64,000 bases of DNA from Nocardia asteroides (GCF_021183625.1 NZ_CP089214.1:3596001-3660000); one strand, 5' to 3'. Numbered from the stretch's first letter, positions 1 to 8,608 are shown. The notes: generated by a model from the letters alone, not told the origin. Program-made: numbers and translations.

Positions 1-670
1 TGCTGGCATTGGCGAGCAGCCCGGACAGGATGCCTGCCAGCAGATAGAGGTGGCTGGTGTCGGCGGGCTGCTGGCGCCCCTCGAGTAGTCGGTAGACGCG
101 GCGGCGCACCCGCGTCATCTCGACCGCCATCGGTACCGGCGGGACGTGCACGTAGTCGTTCGCGATCCGCGACACGTCGGCGTCGAGCTGTTCCAGCGTG
201 GTCGCGCCCACATTCGTGCTCTCGGCCCGGCCCGCGTGTTCGCTGGCCTCATGGGCAGCAGCCATGATCAGATCCCTCTCCGAAACCGCAGTCAGCGCAT
301 CGCCTCTCAGTGCGCCGGTGTCTATCAGCGCAAGCAGATCCGCGTCGCTGGAATACCCGATGCGCGCTCCGGCGCGAGCGCGCTGCTGGTTGTCGGGCTG
401 CTGGGGATCGGGCTGCGGAACGGAGTGGCGTTCCTCTTGTGCATGCTCGATCAGCGCCGCGAAACGTGCCCGCACGACATCGTCGGACCTGGCGAGGGAT
501 GTATCCAGAGCGGCTTGATTGATCGGTCGTGGGCGGACCCGGGCGCCGCCCGCCTCCCACTTCGATACCAGGCGTTCGTGCACGCCGAGATGGGCGGCGA
601 ACTCCCGGATACTCATGCGCTTGGCATCGCGAAGGGCCCGGGCCTCTCTTCCTGACCAGTGCCGGACCAC
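1..670 (-). CDS. XRE-family helix-turn-helix regulator (3' part outside window)
   Basis: Reads leftward off the window edge, so the C-terminus is missing. The first ~50 residues form an XRE-type DNA-binding domain (SIREFAAHLGVHERLVSKWE: the SIREFA / VSKWE helix-turn-helix), followed by an acidic, Gln/Arg-rich linker and a helical region with many Leu/Ala residues (LLEGRQQ, LYLLAGILSGLLANA). That layout is common for actinobacterial cytosolic regulators with a TPR-like C-terminal domain. The GTG start at 670 is preceded by GGAAGGG about ten bases upstream; an ATG nearby is out of frame. It diverges from the small gene at 867. The ligand and targets cannot be told from sequence. Confidence 0.8.
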   Translation of the reverse strand, partial: MVRHWSGREARALRDAKRMSIREFAAHLGVHERLVSKWEAGGARVRPRPINQAALDTSLARSDDVVRARFAALIEHAQEERHSVPQPDPQQPDNQQRARAGARIGYSSDADLLALIDTGALRGDALTAVSERDLIMAAAHEASEHAGRAESTNVGATTLEQLDADVSRIANDYVHVPPVPMAVEMTRVRRRVYRLLEGRQQPADTSHLYLLAGILSGLLANAS

Positions 671-866
671 GATGACATCCCTTCCCGCACGAACTCTCCA
701 TCCCAGGGTACGGGCGGTTTGTGGGTGCGGCCACAAGGAATTCGCAATCGCTATCAGTGGCAGTGCGAGTGGGGCAGCGCAGGGGCAGCGCTCCGCTGGC
801 GCGGGTGCGCTGCCGAGGCCGGGCGAACCACGCCATGCTGGGTCCATGGCAGGCGAGGAGGCGGCC
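671..866. promoter_or_regulatory. Divergent intergenic region
   Basis: These 196 bases separate the leftward XRE regulator from the rightward hypothetical gene and must hold both promoters. I see no convincing palindrome, RNA gene or further ORF here. The GGCGAGGAGG just before 867 is the ribosome-binding site of the rightward gene. Confidence 0.4.
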
Positions 867-1304
867 ATGGGCATCGACGAGCCGATCACCGTGCACGACT
901 GGATGGCCCACTACCGCGACGAGTACGGCCTTCCGGTGGCCGAGCGCGGCGGCTACCTCATGCTGCCGATCACCGGGCGGCTCGGGGTGGTGCACGTGCC
1001 CGCCGTGCGCGCGCAGCGGGTGCGCGCCGCGCTGGATCGGCACGGGTCGAGGGGTCCCGTGCTGGCCAGGCAGATTCGCTGGAGCTTCCTCGCCGAGCCG
1101 GATATCGCGCCGGGGCCGCGGGTGCTGGAGTCACTCGGCCGCAACGGGATCGGATTGCCGGGCATCGGCAGCGCGGTCATGCTGCCCACCGGGTTCGGGC
1201 GCTGGACCAGGGAGGGCTGCCACTGGGTGATCCCGCCGGAGCGCGGCACCGAGCTGCCCGCGCTCTCCACCGTGCTGCGCACCGCGCTCGCCGCGACCGC
1301 CTAG
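867..1304 (+). CDS. Conserved hypothetical protein, 145 aa
   Basis: A cytosolic protein of 145 residues without a signal peptide or membrane segment. I do not recognise the family. It is rich in Arg, Gly and Pro, with a middle stretch reading GVVHVPAVRAQRVRAALDRH and a C-terminal GCHWVIPPERGTELPALS, suggesting a small alpha/beta fold. An in-frame ATG exists at 846, but the ATG at 867 is chosen because GGCGAGGAGG sits about six bases before it. The stop TAG at 1302-1304 directly abuts the stop codon of dcd on the other strand, so the two genes converge with no spacer. Confidence 0.7.
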   Translation: MGIDEPITVHDWMAHYRDEYGLPVAERGGYLMLPITGRLGVVHVPAVRAQRVRAALDRHGSRGPVLARQIRWSFLAEPDIAPGPRVLESLGRNGIGLPGIGSAVMLPTGFGRWTREGCHWVIPPERGTELPALSTVLRTALAATA

Positions 1305-1868
1305 CTAGGAGAAGTTCAGGTAGGAGCGGGAGGGAGTCGGACCGCGCTGGCCCTGGTATTTGGAACCCGCGGTCGCGCTGCCGTACGGGTGCTCGGCCGG
1401 GCTGCTCAGCCGGAACAGGCAGAGCTGGCCGATCTTCATCCCCGGCCAGAGCGTGATCGGCAGGTTCGCCACGTTGGAGAGCTCGAGCGTGATGTGCCCG
1501 CTGAAGCCGGGGTCGATGAAGCCCGCGGTGGAGTGCGTGAGCAGCCCGAGCCTGCCGAGGCTGGACTTGCCCTCCAGGCGTCCGGCCAGGTCGTCGGGGA
1601 GCGAGCAGACCTCCAGCGTCGAACCGAGCACGAACTCGCCGGGGTGCAGGACGAACGGCTCGCCGTCGGCCGGCTCGACCAGGCTGGTCAGCTCGTCCTG
1701 GCGTTTGGCCGGGTCGATGTGGGTGTAGCGGGAGTTGTCGAAGACCCGGAACATGCGGTCCAGGCGGATGTCGATGCTCGACGGCTGGATGGCGTTCTCC
1801 AGCAGCGGCTCGACGCCGAGCCGCCCGGCGGCGATCTCGGCGCGCAGGTCACGATCGGAGAGCAGCAC
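1305..1868 (-). CDS. dcd: dCTP deaminase
   Basis: A 187-residue protein of the dUTPase/dCTP deaminase trimer fold, close to the usual 189-194 residues. It begins [11 protein letters not shown], typical of actinobacterial Dcd. Family landmarks are visible: [10 protein letters not shown], the [13 protein letters not shown] strand, the [10 protein letters not shown] loop (phosphate binding, catalytic Ser/Arg region), [18 protein letters not shown] (catalytic Glu), and the C-terminal [11 protein letters not shown] nucleotide lid. It deaminates dCTP in the route to dTMP; actinobacterial enzymes of this length are often bifunctional, also hydrolysing dUTP, which I cannot confirm here. The GTG start is fixed by this N-terminal homology, since no good Shine-Dalgarno sequence is present. 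Confidence 0.95.
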   Translation of the reverse strand: MLLSDRDLRAEIAAGRLGVEPLLENAIQPSSIDIRLDRMFRVFDNSRYTHIDPAKRQDELTSLVEPADGEPFVLHPGEFVLGSTLEVCSLPDDLAGRLEGKSSLGRLGLLTHSTAGFIDPGFSGHITLELSNVANLPITLWPGMKIGQLCLFRLSSPAEHPYGSATAGSKYQGQRGPTPSRSYLNFS

Positions 1869-1997
1869 GGGGTGAGCGTATCGTCCGGCCGATTGCGCCG
1901 GCTCGCCCCGGGTGCGATGACGAGGCAGATATCCTCGCACCTGTTCACCGGCGCGCCCGTCCCCGCCGGTATTCGCCAGTGACCGGAGGTTGTGCCG

Positions 1998-2771
1998 ATG
2001 ACCGAATCGAACCCGTTCGACCTGACCGGCCATGTGGCCGTGATCACCGGCGGCAACTCCGGGATCGGGCTCGGCTTCGCCCGCGGCTTGGCCAGGGCCG
2101 GTGCCGCCGTCTGCGTGATCGGGCGCAATGTCGAGCGCAACGAGGCCGCCGCCGCCGAACTGCGCGGCTTCGGCGGGCAGGTGCTCGCGCTGACCTGCGA
2201 CGTCGGCGAGGAGCAGCAGGTCGTCGACACCATCGGCCGGGCCGCCGCCGAACTCGGCCGCATCGACTCCTGCTTCGTGAACGCCGGCGTCCCGCAGACC
2301 AGCAGCCCGTTCCTGGAGACCAGCCTCGCCGACTTCCGCTCGGTGACCGCGATCAACCTGGACGCCGCCTTCGTCACGCTGCGCGAGGCCGCGAAGGTGA
2401 TCGTCGCGCAGGGCGACGGAGGCAGCCTGGTCGGGACCGCCAGCCTCGCCGCTCGGCAAGGTCCAGCGCGCGGGCAGTCGTACGCCGCGAGCAAGGCCGG
2501 GCTGATCGCCATGATGAACTCGATCGCCGTCGAGCTCTCCCGGCACGGCGTGCGCGCCAACTCGGTGCTGCCCGGGTGGGTCGAGACGCCGATGACCGAG
2601 GGGCTCTTCGCCTGGGACCGGTTCCGCGAGCGGGTGCAGCCGCGCGTCCCGGTCGGCCGCTGGGGCACCACCCGCGACTTCGAGTCCGTCGCGGTGTACC
2701 TGGCCAGCCCGGCCAGCGCCTTCCACACCGCCGACACGTTGCTCATCGACGGCGGATACAGCGTCTTCTGA
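1998..2771 (+). CDS. SDR-family NAD(P)-dependent oxidoreductase
   Basis: A classical short-chain dehydrogenase/reductase of 257 residues. The Rossmann fingerprint GGNSGIG is near residue 18, the NAG strand motif near residue 93, the catalytic Tyr-x-x-x-Lys (YAASK) near residue 168, and the C-terminus ends in the usual [10 protein letters not shown]. The substrate is unknown. ATG 1998 is preferred over GTG 1992 because CGGAGG lies eight bases before it. Its TGA overlaps by one base the ATG of the endonuclease IV gene, so the two are translationally coupled. Confidence 0.9.
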   Translation: MTESNPFDLTGHVAVITGGNSGIGLGFARGLARAGAAVCVIGRNVERNEAAAAELRGFGGQVLALTCDVGEEQQVVDTIGRAAAELGRIDSCFVNAGVPQTSSPFLETSLADFRSVTAINLDAAFVTLREAAKVIVAQGDGGSLVGTASLAARQGPARGQSYAASKAGLIAMMNSIAVELSRHGVRANSVLPGWVETPMTEGLFAWDRFRERVQPRVPVGRWGTTRDFESVAVYLASPASAFHTADTLLIDGGYSVF

Positions 2772-3610
2772 TGGCTCCGATCGGTGCGGCGATCCGGGTG
2801 TCCGGTGGGCTGATGAAGACCGGGGTGCGGGAGACGCGGGAGATCGGGGCGGAGGTGGTGCAGTTCTTCTCCGGGAATCCGCGGGGGTGGAGGGCGCCCG
2901 CTCTCGACGTCGCGGACGCCTCCGCCTTCCGCGACTACTGCGGTGCGGCCGGGATCGCTGTCTTCATCCACGCGCCGTACCTCCTGAACGTCGGCTCACC
3001 CGACCCCGCTGTGCTCGCGAACACCACTGCCGCGCTGGCCGAGTGCCTGCGGCGGGCCGCGCTGATCGGCGCCGCCGGGGTGGTGTTGCACGCGGGCTCG
3101 TCCATCACCCCCGAGTTCCGCGCCGAAGCGTTGCGGCGGCTTCCCGCGGTGCTCGGCCCGCTGCTCGACGCCGCGCCGGCCGGGCCCCGGCTGCTCATCG
3201 AGCCGACCGCAGGCGGTGGAGCCGCGCTGGCGTCCGACAGCGCGAGCACCGTCGAGTACTTCGCGGCGCTGGACGACGAGCGGGTCGGGTTGTGTCTCGA
3301 TACCTGTCACCTGCACGCGGCCGGGGAGGATCTCTCGACGCCGTTCCGGCTCGGCAAGGTGCTGCGGGGGCTGGCTGTCGCGGTGGGGCGGCTGGATCTG
3401 TTGCACGTCAACGACAGTCAGGATCCGCGGGGGTCGAAGCGGGATCGGCACGCGTCGCTCGGGACCGGGTTTCTCGGTACGGGGCCGTTGCCGGGGTTGT
3501 TCGGGTCGCCGGTGCTGCGGAAGGTTCCGGTGCTGGTGGAGACGCCGGAGGCGGGGGCCGGGGTCGCGCTGCTCAAGGAGTTGCGGGCAGCGCGCGGCGC
3601 CACGCGATGA
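2771..3610 (+). CDS. nfo: Endonuclease IV-type AP endonuclease
   Basis: A TIM-barrel AP endonuclease of 279 residues, the normal size for endonuclease IV. All metal-binding positions of the family can be traced: His in FIHAPYLLN, His in VLHAGSS, Glu in LIEPTAGG, Asp and His in [11 protein letters not shown], His and Asp in LLHVNDSQD, Asp and His in KRDRHASLG, and Glu in LVETPE. These bind the trinuclear zinc site that cleaves 5' to abasic sites during base excision repair. The start ATG overlaps the SDR stop (TGATG). The 3' end overlaps the convergent lumazine synthase gene by 38 bases. Confidence 0.9.
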   Translation: MAPIGAAIRVSGGLMKTGVRETREIGAEVVQFFSGNPRGWRAPALDVADASAFRDYCGAAGIAVFIHAPYLLNVGSPDPAVLANTTAALAECLRRAALIGAAGVVLHAGSSITPEFRAEALRRLPAVLGPLLDAAPAGPRLLIEPTAGGGAALASDSASTVEYFAALDDERVGLCLDTCHLHAAGEDLSTPFRLGKVLRGLAVAVGRLDLLHVNDSQDPRGSKRDRHASLGTGFLGTGPLPGLFGSPVLRKVPVLVETPEAGAGVALLKELRAARGATR

Positions 3611-4052
3611 ACTCGACCGCCGCGGCGGCCGCCTCTCTTCCCTTGTTGAACTCGTCCGGCTGGGATCGTTTGTCCAGGTCCGCCAGGTCGGTGATCGGCA
3701 GCACCTCGTTGATCACCGGTGTCAGGTGCTCGCGCGAGACCTCGGCGAGCCCGCGGCCGCAGGCGTCGACCACCATCTCGAAGTGGTAGGTGTCGCCCTT
3801 CAGCACCGCGCCCAGGCAGATCACCGCATCCAGCGCGGGGTCGCTGCGCAGGAGCAGGGTCACCGCCAGTGGCATCTCGAGCGCGCCCGGGACGAGATGC
3901 GTCGTCGGCTCCGCGGCACCCGCCGCACGCAATGTCGCGCGGCAGGCGTCGGCCATCCGGTCCACCTGCTCGCGATACCACTTGGACTGCACCACGGCCA
4001 CTCGCGCGCCGGTTACGGCGGGCAGTCCGGAGGTGTCGATGGCGATCCGCAC
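3573..4052 (-). CDS. Lumazine synthase-family protein (divergent RibH)
   Basis: A 159-residue protein of the 6,7-dimethyl-8-ribityllumazine synthase fold. Family signatures are VAVVQSKWY (substrate-binding aromatic position), VPGALEMP, the catalytic loop LGAVLKGDTYHFE with its His, and KGREAA near the C-terminus. It differs from housekeeping RibH: the usual RGxT is KGDT, and the C-terminal loop is altered. No other riboflavin gene is nearby, so it may be a second lumazine synthase rather than the main one. The start is the first ATG of the frame. It would act on ribityl-aminouracil and dihydroxybutanone phosphate. Confidence 0.75.
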   Translation of the reverse strand: MRIAIDTSGLPAVTGARVAVVQSKWYREQVDRMADACRATLRAAGAAEPTTHLVPGALEMPLAVTLLLRSDPALDAVICLGAVLKGDTYHFEMVVDACGRGLAEVSREHLTPVINEVLPITDLADLDKRSQPDEFNKGREAAAAAVEFIAWRRALPATP

Positions 4053-4061
4053 GAGCCCAAG

Positions 4062-4865
4062 CTATCCGCCGGTGGAGCGGGGTAGACCGACGTCCCCGAC
4101 GATCGCCGCCTCCCGCCAGACCTCGGCGCGCAGGTCACCGGGCCCAGCGGGGACATCGGGGCGGGCGAGCACCCGGGCTCTGGCTCGGCCTGCCACGCCG
4201 ACCATCGGGCGGAACCGCCGGAACACCTGAACCTCGCCATCCTGGCGGCCGCGCCACGGACCGAGGTAGACGTAGTCGGAGCCGAAGTCGTTGGCGGTGT
4301 TCAGCCGCGCTACTTGAACCGCCCAATCCCTGGCTTCCAGCGGCGACGCGGGCGTCAGCACCACGGTGCCGGAGCCGCCGCGCACCGTCCCCTCCTCCGG
4401 AACGTAATAGGGCCGGATCGATGAATCGCGGGCGGCCAGCGCCTGGTCGAGCCCGTGCGTGCGCCAGCGCACGGTCCCGGTGGAATGCCGCAGCGGCAGT
4501 GCCTTTTTCAGGAGCCGGTTCGACCGGTTGTCGAACGACGTGCACCAGCCGGGCACCAGCAGGATGCGCTCGGCCGGATCGGCGTCGAAGGGGGTCGGGG
4601 TGAGGAACGGGCGGTCGATCAGCACGACCGTGCCCGGCCTCGCCTGGTAGGCCAGCCCCCACAGCAGCCGGGCCAGCAGCGCGGCCCCGTGCGGATCGGA
4701 CAGCACATGCCAGGTCTCGTGGAATCGGTTCGTGCTGAACCGCGCCTCGGCGCCGGGGCGCAGCGTGATCACCGTGTGCGCGGCACCGTTCAACCGCACC
4801 GCGTGGCGGTGCAGTTTCAGGCCGTCGACGACGGCTCGGGCGGTGCCCGGACGCTGCTGCTTCAT
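4062..4865 (-). CDS. Conserved hypothetical protein, 267 aa
   Basis: A soluble 267-residue protein I cannot assign to a family. It has FSTNRFHETWHVL near the N-terminus, TVVLIDRPFLTPTPFD in the middle and LGPWRGRQDGEVQVFRRF towards the end; it is basic and has no signal peptide or membrane segments. The frame stays open upstream through the tRNA-Gly gene, so the ATG at 4865 is taken as the start rather than the longer reading. No strong ribosome-binding site is seen. It stops nine bases before the start of the lumazine synthase-like gene on the same strand, so the two may share a transcript. Confidence 0.65.
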   Translation of the reverse strand: MKQQRPGTARAVVDGLKLHRHAVRLNGAAHTVITLRPGAEARFSTNRFHETWHVLSDPHGAALLARLLWGLAYQARPGTVVLIDRPFLTPTPFDADPAERILLVPGWCTSFDNRSNRLLKKALPLRHSTGTVRWRTHGLDQALAARDSSIRPYYVPEEGTVRGGSGTVVLTPASPLEARDWAVQVARLNTANDFGSDYVYLGPWRGRQDGEVQVFRRFRPMVGVAGRARARVLARPDVPAGPGDLRAEVWREAAIVGDVGLPRSTGG

Positions 4866-4985
4866 CGCGTCCAGGAAGCCACAGAGCGCCGTCTCCGGAC
4901 AACCGATTTTCGGGACGCCCCGACTGCGAGATTTGCGTCGCCCGGTGCCCGATCTGCTACGCTGGCGGTCGCGCTCCAGCGCATT

Positions 4986-5059
4986 GCCGATGTAGTTCAA
5001 TGGTAGAACTTCTGCTTCCCAAGCAGATGGCGCGGGTTCGATTCCCGTCATCGGCTCCA
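4986..5059 (+). tRNA. tRNA-Gly (anticodon CCC)
   Basis: The cloverleaf folds by eye. A 7-bp acceptor stem pairs GCCGATG with CATCGGC, followed by an encoded TCCA end. The D arm is GTTC-AATGGTA-GAAC. The anticodon stem TCTGC/GCAGA encloses loop TTCCCAA, giving anticodon CCC (codon GGG, glycine). The T arm carries GGTTCGATTCC. It lies upstream of and antisense to the hypothetical gene at 4062-4865 and is followed at once by a strong hairpin. Confidence 0.95.
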
Positions 5060-5060
5060 C

Positions 5061-5094
5061 CACGAAGACCAGGACTTTTGTCCTGGTCTTCGTG
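5061..5094 (+). terminator. Strong intrinsic terminator after tRNA-Gly
   Basis: A perfect 15-bp stem (CACGAAGACCAGGAC / GTCCTGGTCTTCGTG) with a TTTT loop begins two bases after the tRNA CCA end and is followed by CTTTCC. It would end the tRNA transcript and may also act on leftward transcription from the F420-type gene at 5110-5526. Confidence 0.85.
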
Positions 5095-5109
5095 CTTTCC
5101 GGGACACTC

Positions 5110-5526
5110 TCACCGGACCGAGAGGCGGATCAGGGGGTAGTCGCGGTCCGACTTCTTCTGGTACTTCGCGTACCGCGGCTGCGCCTCGACGATCCGCGCC
5201 CAGGCGCGATCACGCTCGGCACCGTCGAGCCGGGTGGCAACAACAGGGGTGGCCGATGAGCCGTGCAACTCGACGGCGACCTGCTCGGGGTGCGCGCGGA
5301 GGTTGGCGTACCAGTCGGGGTTGCGGTCGCCGCCGCCGGAGGCGATGACGAGGCGGTCGGAGCCGTCGGCGAACCAGCTGAGCGGGGTTTCGCGCGGTTC
5401 ACCGGACCTGCGGCCGACGGTGTGCAGGATCAGCACCTCCATGCCCATCATCGAGCCGCCCTTGCGGCGGATGCGGGTGGCGGTGCGGGCGTTCATCTTG
5501 CGCTGGAACCAGAGGGAGATGGACAT
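5110..5526 (-). CDS. Nitroreductase/quinone reductase family protein (DUF385, F420-type)
   Basis: A 138-residue split beta-barrel protein resembling the Ddn/DUF385 family of deazaflavin (F420)-dependent reductases. Signatures: LILHTVGRRSGEPRETPLSWF (the GRRSG cofactor-phosphate loop), VIASGGGDRNPDWYANL, and the C-terminal YQKKSDRDYPLIRL. Relatives reduce quinones or nitro-compounds with F420H2 at the membrane. The ATG follows the stop of the VOC-family gene by two bases and has AGAAGG upstream, so both form an operon. The natural substrate is not predictable. Confidence 0.85.
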   Translation of the reverse strand: MSISLWFQRKMNARTATRIRRKGGSMMGMEVLILHTVGRRSGEPRETPLSWFADGSDRLVIASGGGDRNPDWYANLRAHPEQVAVELHGSSATPVVATRLDGAERDRAWARIVEAQPRYAKYQKKSDRDYPLIRLSVR

Positions 5527-5528
5527 GG

Positions 5529-5933
5529 TCAGCCCTTCTGGTTGATGCGGACGAGGTTGCCTGCGGGGTCGCGGAAGGCGCAGTCGCGGACGCCCCATGG
5601 CTGGTCGGTGGGCTCCTGGACGACGTCGGCGCCCGCGGACTGGACGCGGTCGAAGGTTGCGGCGAGGTCGGGGGTGGCGAGGTGGATGCGGGCGTAGCTG
5701 CCCTTCGCCATCATGGCGGCGATGGTGCCGCGCTCGGCGGCGGCGAGGTCGGGGTCGCCGTCCACGGGGTACAGCACGATCGAGGTCGCGCCGGGCGGGG
5801 CGACGGTGATCCAGCGCAGGGCGCCGGAGCCGACGTCGTTGCGGACCTCGAAGCCGAGGGCGTCGCGGTAGAAGGTGAGCGCGGCGTCGGGGTCGGTGTG
5901 CGGGAGGAAGGTCTGGTCGATGCTGAGTTCCAT
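5529..5933 (-). CDS. VOC-family (glyoxalase/bleomycin-resistance fold) protein
   Basis: A 134-residue protein with the paired beta-alpha-beta-beta-beta modules of the vicinal oxygen chelate superfamily: LPHTDPDAALTFYRDALGFEVR in the first half, YARIHLATPDLAATFDRVQ and the closing CAFRDPAGNLVRINQ in the second. The latter matches the typical metal-ligand Glu/His strand end, though the usual final Glu is Arg. The start is set at ATG 5933, where homology begins; no clear Shine-Dalgarno sequence is seen, so translation may be leaderless. It is cotranscribed with the DUF385 gene. The substrate is unknown. Confidence 0.8.
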   Translation of the reverse strand: MELSIDQTFLPHTDPDAALTFYRDALGFEVRNDVGSGALRWITVAPPGATSIVLYPVDGDPDLAAAERGTIAAMMAKGSYARIHLATPDLAATFDRVQSAGADVVQEPTDQPWGVRDCAFRDPAGNLVRINQKG

Positions 5934-6042
5934 GACGGCAACGCTACGAGCGCGGCCCCTACCTGCGCTTCTCGATTCCTGACCGGTTCCGGCAACACCG
6001 GGATTCGTGCGAAAACCATTCGACCGCTTACTATTTCCGGCC

Positions 6043-6351
6043 ATGAGGAAAATCGCGATGCTGGTGGGGACGGCCGCGGCCGCGGCGCTGACCGTGGCGG
6101 GGGCCGGGAACGCCGTGGCGGACCCGGCGATCGACGCCTACGTGCAGGCGGCGACGGCGGCGTGCGAAGAGCGGGGCTACACCTACGACGCACAGCAGGC
6201 CGCCGCCGGTTACCGGCCCGCCACCGTGCAGTGCGTCAACCGCAAGGCGCTGGCGCTGGTCTTCGTGCCGATCGCCGACGGCACCCCCTGCACCATCCTG
6301 GACGGCGTCAACCCCCGCGAGGGGCTCGCCACCGCGGGCGTCTGCCGCTAG
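6043..6351 (+). CDS. Small secreted protein with four cysteines
   Basis: A 102-residue exported protein. Residues 1-26 form a Sec signal peptide (basic MRK, hydrophobic Ala/Val core, likely cleavage after AVA in NAVADPA). The mature part of about 76 residues carries four Cys (AACEER, VQCVN, TPCTI, VCR), probably making two disulfides. I do not recognise a named family. The ATG at 6043 is preferred over the longer frame because the signal peptide begins there. Its TAG overlaps the stop of the convergent flavin reductase gene. Confidence 0.75.
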   Translation: MRKIAMLVGTAAAAALTVAGAGNAVADPAIDAYVQAATAACEERGYTYDAQQAAAGYRPATVQCVNRKALALVFVPIADGTPCTILDGVNPREGLATAGVCR

Positions 6352-6845
6352 CTGGCGAGCAGCCGCCGGAACTTGCTGCCCTGGAACACGAGCGGCTCGA
6401 CATCGGCCCTGGTGGCGATGCGGTGGATCCGCAGGATGACCACGCTGTGGTCGCCTGCGGGCACCTCGGCCTCCGGCACCCCCTCGATCCAGGCCGACGC
6501 CCCGTCGATGAAGACCGACTCGCCGGTGCCGCGGTGCAGCTCGGAGCCGTGGAAGCGGTCGCCGTCGCGGGTGCCGAGCGCCTTGGCGGCGGCCTGCTGG
6601 TCGGTGCCGAGCAGGCTCAGCCCGAGGTGGCCGGCCTCGGCCAGCAGCGGCCAGGTGGAGCTGGAGTTCTGCACGCAGAAGGAGACCAGCGGCGGGTCGA
6701 GCGAGACCGGGACGAAGGTGCTCACCGCGAGGCCGTACGGCGTGCCGTCGATCTCGGCGGCCACCGCGACCACCCCGCTCGGAAAGTTCGAGAAGGCGCG
6801 GCGCAGGCCGGAGCCGTCAGCGGGGAATTCGAAGAGTTCATGCAT
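6348..6845 (-). CDS. Flavin reductase-like domain protein
   Basis: A 165-residue protein of the flavin reductase-like family (HpaC/PheA2 type). Landmarks are LRRAFSNFPSGVVAV at the N-terminus, GLAVSTFVPVSLDPPLVSFC (flavin binding) and HSVVILRIHRI near the end. Such proteins use NAD(P)H to reduce free FMN or FAD for partner monooxygenases. It overlaps the upstream FMN reductase gene by eight bases, placing it last in the operon read leftward from about 9735, which encodes several enzymes that need reduced flavin. It is a plausible reductase partner for them. Confidence 0.85.
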   Translation of the reverse strand: MHELFEFPADGSGLRRAFSNFPSGVVAVAAEIDGTPYGLAVSTFVPVSLDPPLVSFCVQNSSSTWPLLAEAGHLGLSLLGTDQQAAAKALGTRDGDRFHGSELHRGTGESVFIDGASAWIEGVPEAEVPAGDHSVVILRIHRIATRADVEPLVFQGSKFRRLLAS

Positions 6846-7353
6846 GATTCGTCACTCCGGTACCCAGGATGAGCGCGTCGACCACCGGTCGCCAGCGCTC
6901 GGTATATGCGGTCAGGACTCCGTCCTCGGCGAATGTGCGGTCGGCGAGGTAGAGCCCGGGTAGCGCGGTGGTCGCGCCGATCTCGGTCAGGACCGGCTTG
7001 AGCAGCAGGTCCGGGGCGAGCGCGTGGGCGGGCCCCGCGCCGAGCATGAGCGGAACCGCGACCACCCCGGCCAGGCCGGTGCCGCCGTCGAACTGCTCCA
7101 GGAAGAGCTTGAGCAGCCCGGTGTAGGTGGCCTTGAAGGTCGGGCTGGCGAAGATCACCAGGTCGGAGGCGGCGGTCTGCTCCTTGGCCGCGGTGACGGC
7201 CGGGTCGCCCCAGCCGAGCAACCCCGCGCCGAATTCGACCAGGTCGATAACGGCGGGCTTCTCGCCCGGCCGCAGTCCCTCGGCGAGCAGGGTCGCGGCG
7301 GTCAGGGTGCGCGAGGCCGGCTTGGGGTTGCCGACCACGACGGTGACGGTCAT
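6838..7353 (-). CDS. NAD(P)H-dependent FMN reductase (SsuE/MsuE-like)
   Basis: A 171-residue flavodoxin-fold protein. The N-terminal VVVGNPKPASRTLTAATLL is the FMN phosphate loop, and VIFASPTFKATYTGLLKLFLEQF is the flavin-binding middle segment typical of the NADPH-dependent FMN reductase family (SsuE, MsuE, CE1759). It should supply FMNH2 to SfnG and the DszC-like proteins encoded just upstream. The start ATG has AAGGAGAGG in front. It sits 22 bases after the acyl-CoA-dehydrogenase-fold gene and overlaps the following flavin reductase gene by eight bases. Confidence 0.88.
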   Translation of the reverse strand: MTVTVVVGNPKPASRTLTAATLLAEGLRPGEKPAVIDLVEFGAGLLGWGDPAVTAAKEQTAASDLVIFASPTFKATYTGLLKLFLEQFDGGTGLAGVVAVPLMLGAGPAHALAPDLLLKPVLTEIGATTALPGLYLADRTFAEDGVLTAYTERWRPVVDALILGTGVTNHA

Positions 7354-7375
7354 GTCCTCTCCTTCCGCACGTTCT

Positions 7376-8608
7376 TCAGATGACGCCGTGCAGCGGTGGC
7401 GGCGTGCCCTGCAGCAGGGCGCGGCCGATGTGCTGATACTTCCACCGCACGGGGTCGTGCAGGGTGTGCGTGCGCGCATTGCGCCAGAAGTGGTCGAGGT
7501 CGGTGGCCATGCTCGCGCTGCGGGTGCCGCCCACCTCGAAGACGGCGGCCGCGACCTCGTTCGCGGCGCGGTCGGTGAGCACCTTGGCTGCGGCGACGGC
7601 CAGCGAGGCGTGCCCGGACGCCTCGGCGTCGGTGCTGCCCGGCGCCGGGGTGTGGCCGGTGGCCCGGTCCACGGCGGCGCCTGCGGCGGCCAGCGCCGCC
7701 TCGGCGGCGACCACCTCGACGCCGAGTTCGCCGAAGCGCTGGATGAGCAGCGGATCCTCCTCGGCCCTGGTGACCCCGGCCTCGAACCAGGGGCGGCTGG
7801 CGGTGCGGACGAAGCGGGCGGCGGCGTCCAGCGAGCCGCGCGCGATACCGGCGTCGATGGCCGCGTGCAGCAGCTGGGCGAAGGCGCCGTAGCCGGTGGG
7901 GGCGTTGACCGCGTCGGCCCGGGCAACCACCTGGTCGATACCCACCGCGACGCCGTCGAACTCGACGGTCCCGCTGCCGGTGGTGCGCTGGCCGAGCGCG
8001 TCCCAGTCGTCCAGGATGTGCACGCCGGGGGTGTTCGCGGGCAGGAAGGCGACGTACTCGCCGTCCGGCAGCCCGGTGCTGCCCGCCGGGTCGTCCAGCC
8101 GGGTGAGCACCGCGAGGATATCGGCGAAGAGCGAGCCGGTGCAGTAGAACTTGGTGCCGTCCACCCGGAACCCGCCCGGCGCGGGGCGCAGCGTCGTACA
8201 GATCCGCGCGCTGGTGCTGCTGCTCCGCTCGGCCTGCGCGTTGGCGAGCGTGGCGCCCTCCAGCACCGCGCCGAGGTAGCGGATGCGCTGCTGCGGCGAG
8301 CCCGCCAGCTTGAGCAGGTTGATGTAGACGAAGTGGCTGTGCGGGATCTGCGCGATGTTCGGGTCCGCGGTGGCGAGCACCCGGACCACCTCGGCCACCG
8401 CGCTCGGCGGCAGGTCGGCGCCGCCGAGCTCGGCGGGGACGGTGACGGCGAGCAGTCCGCTGGCCGCCAGCCGGGCGATCTCGGCGTGCGGCAGGGCGCG
8501 CTCCCGGTCCCTGGCCGCGGCCCCGGGCCCGAACTCCGCCGCCAGCTCGGCGGCGACCGCGAACGCCCACTCCGCCGAGCCGATCCGATCGGCGGCGACC
8601 GCGGTCAT
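7376..8608 (-). CDS. SfnB/DszC-like acyl-CoA dehydrogenase-fold flavoprotein
   Basis: A 410-residue flavoprotein with the acyl-CoA dehydrogenase fold: an N-terminal helical domain, a central beta domain (AQAERSSSTSARI, VDGTKFYCTGSLFADI) and a C-terminal helical domain ending in FEVGGTRSASMATDLDHFW. It lacks the usual catalytic Glu context of fatty-acid dehydrogenases and matches the SfnB/DszC subgroup, which act on sulfur compounds with reduced flavin and O2. Its ATG overlaps the sfnG stop by one base (TGATG), so it is coupled to SfnG. A role in organosulfur or sulfone use is inferred from this neighbour. Confidence 0.82.
   Translation of the reverse strand: MTAVAADRIGSAEWAFAVAAELAAEFGPGAAARDRERALPHAEIARLAASGLLAVTVPAELGGADLPPSAVAEVVRVLATADPNIAQIPHSHFVYINLLKLAGSPQQRIRYLGAVLEGATLANAQAERSSSTSARICTTLRPAPGGFRVDGTKFYCTGSLFADILAVLTRLDDPAGSTGLPDGEYVAFLPANTPGVHILDDWDALGQRTTGSGTVEFDGVAVGIDQVVARADAVNAPTGYGAFAQLLHAAIDAGIARGSLDAAARFVRTASRPWFEAGVTRAEEDPLLIQRFGELGVEVVAAEAALAAAGAAVDRATGHTPAPGSTDAEASGHASLAVAAAKVLTDRAANEVAAAVFEVGGTRSASMATDLDHFWRNARTHTLHDPVRWKYQHIGRALLQGTPPPLHGVI

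Noticed and set aside
4866..5063. Upstream extension of the hypothetical gene 4062-4865 through the tRNA
   Set aside because: The extra codons overlap tRNA-Gly on the other strand and read as low-similarity sequence; an internal ATG is more likely.
5061..5094. Second tRNA or small RNA in the 15-bp hairpin
   Set aside because: Perfect stem with T loop immediately after the tRNA fits a terminator better than a structured RNA.
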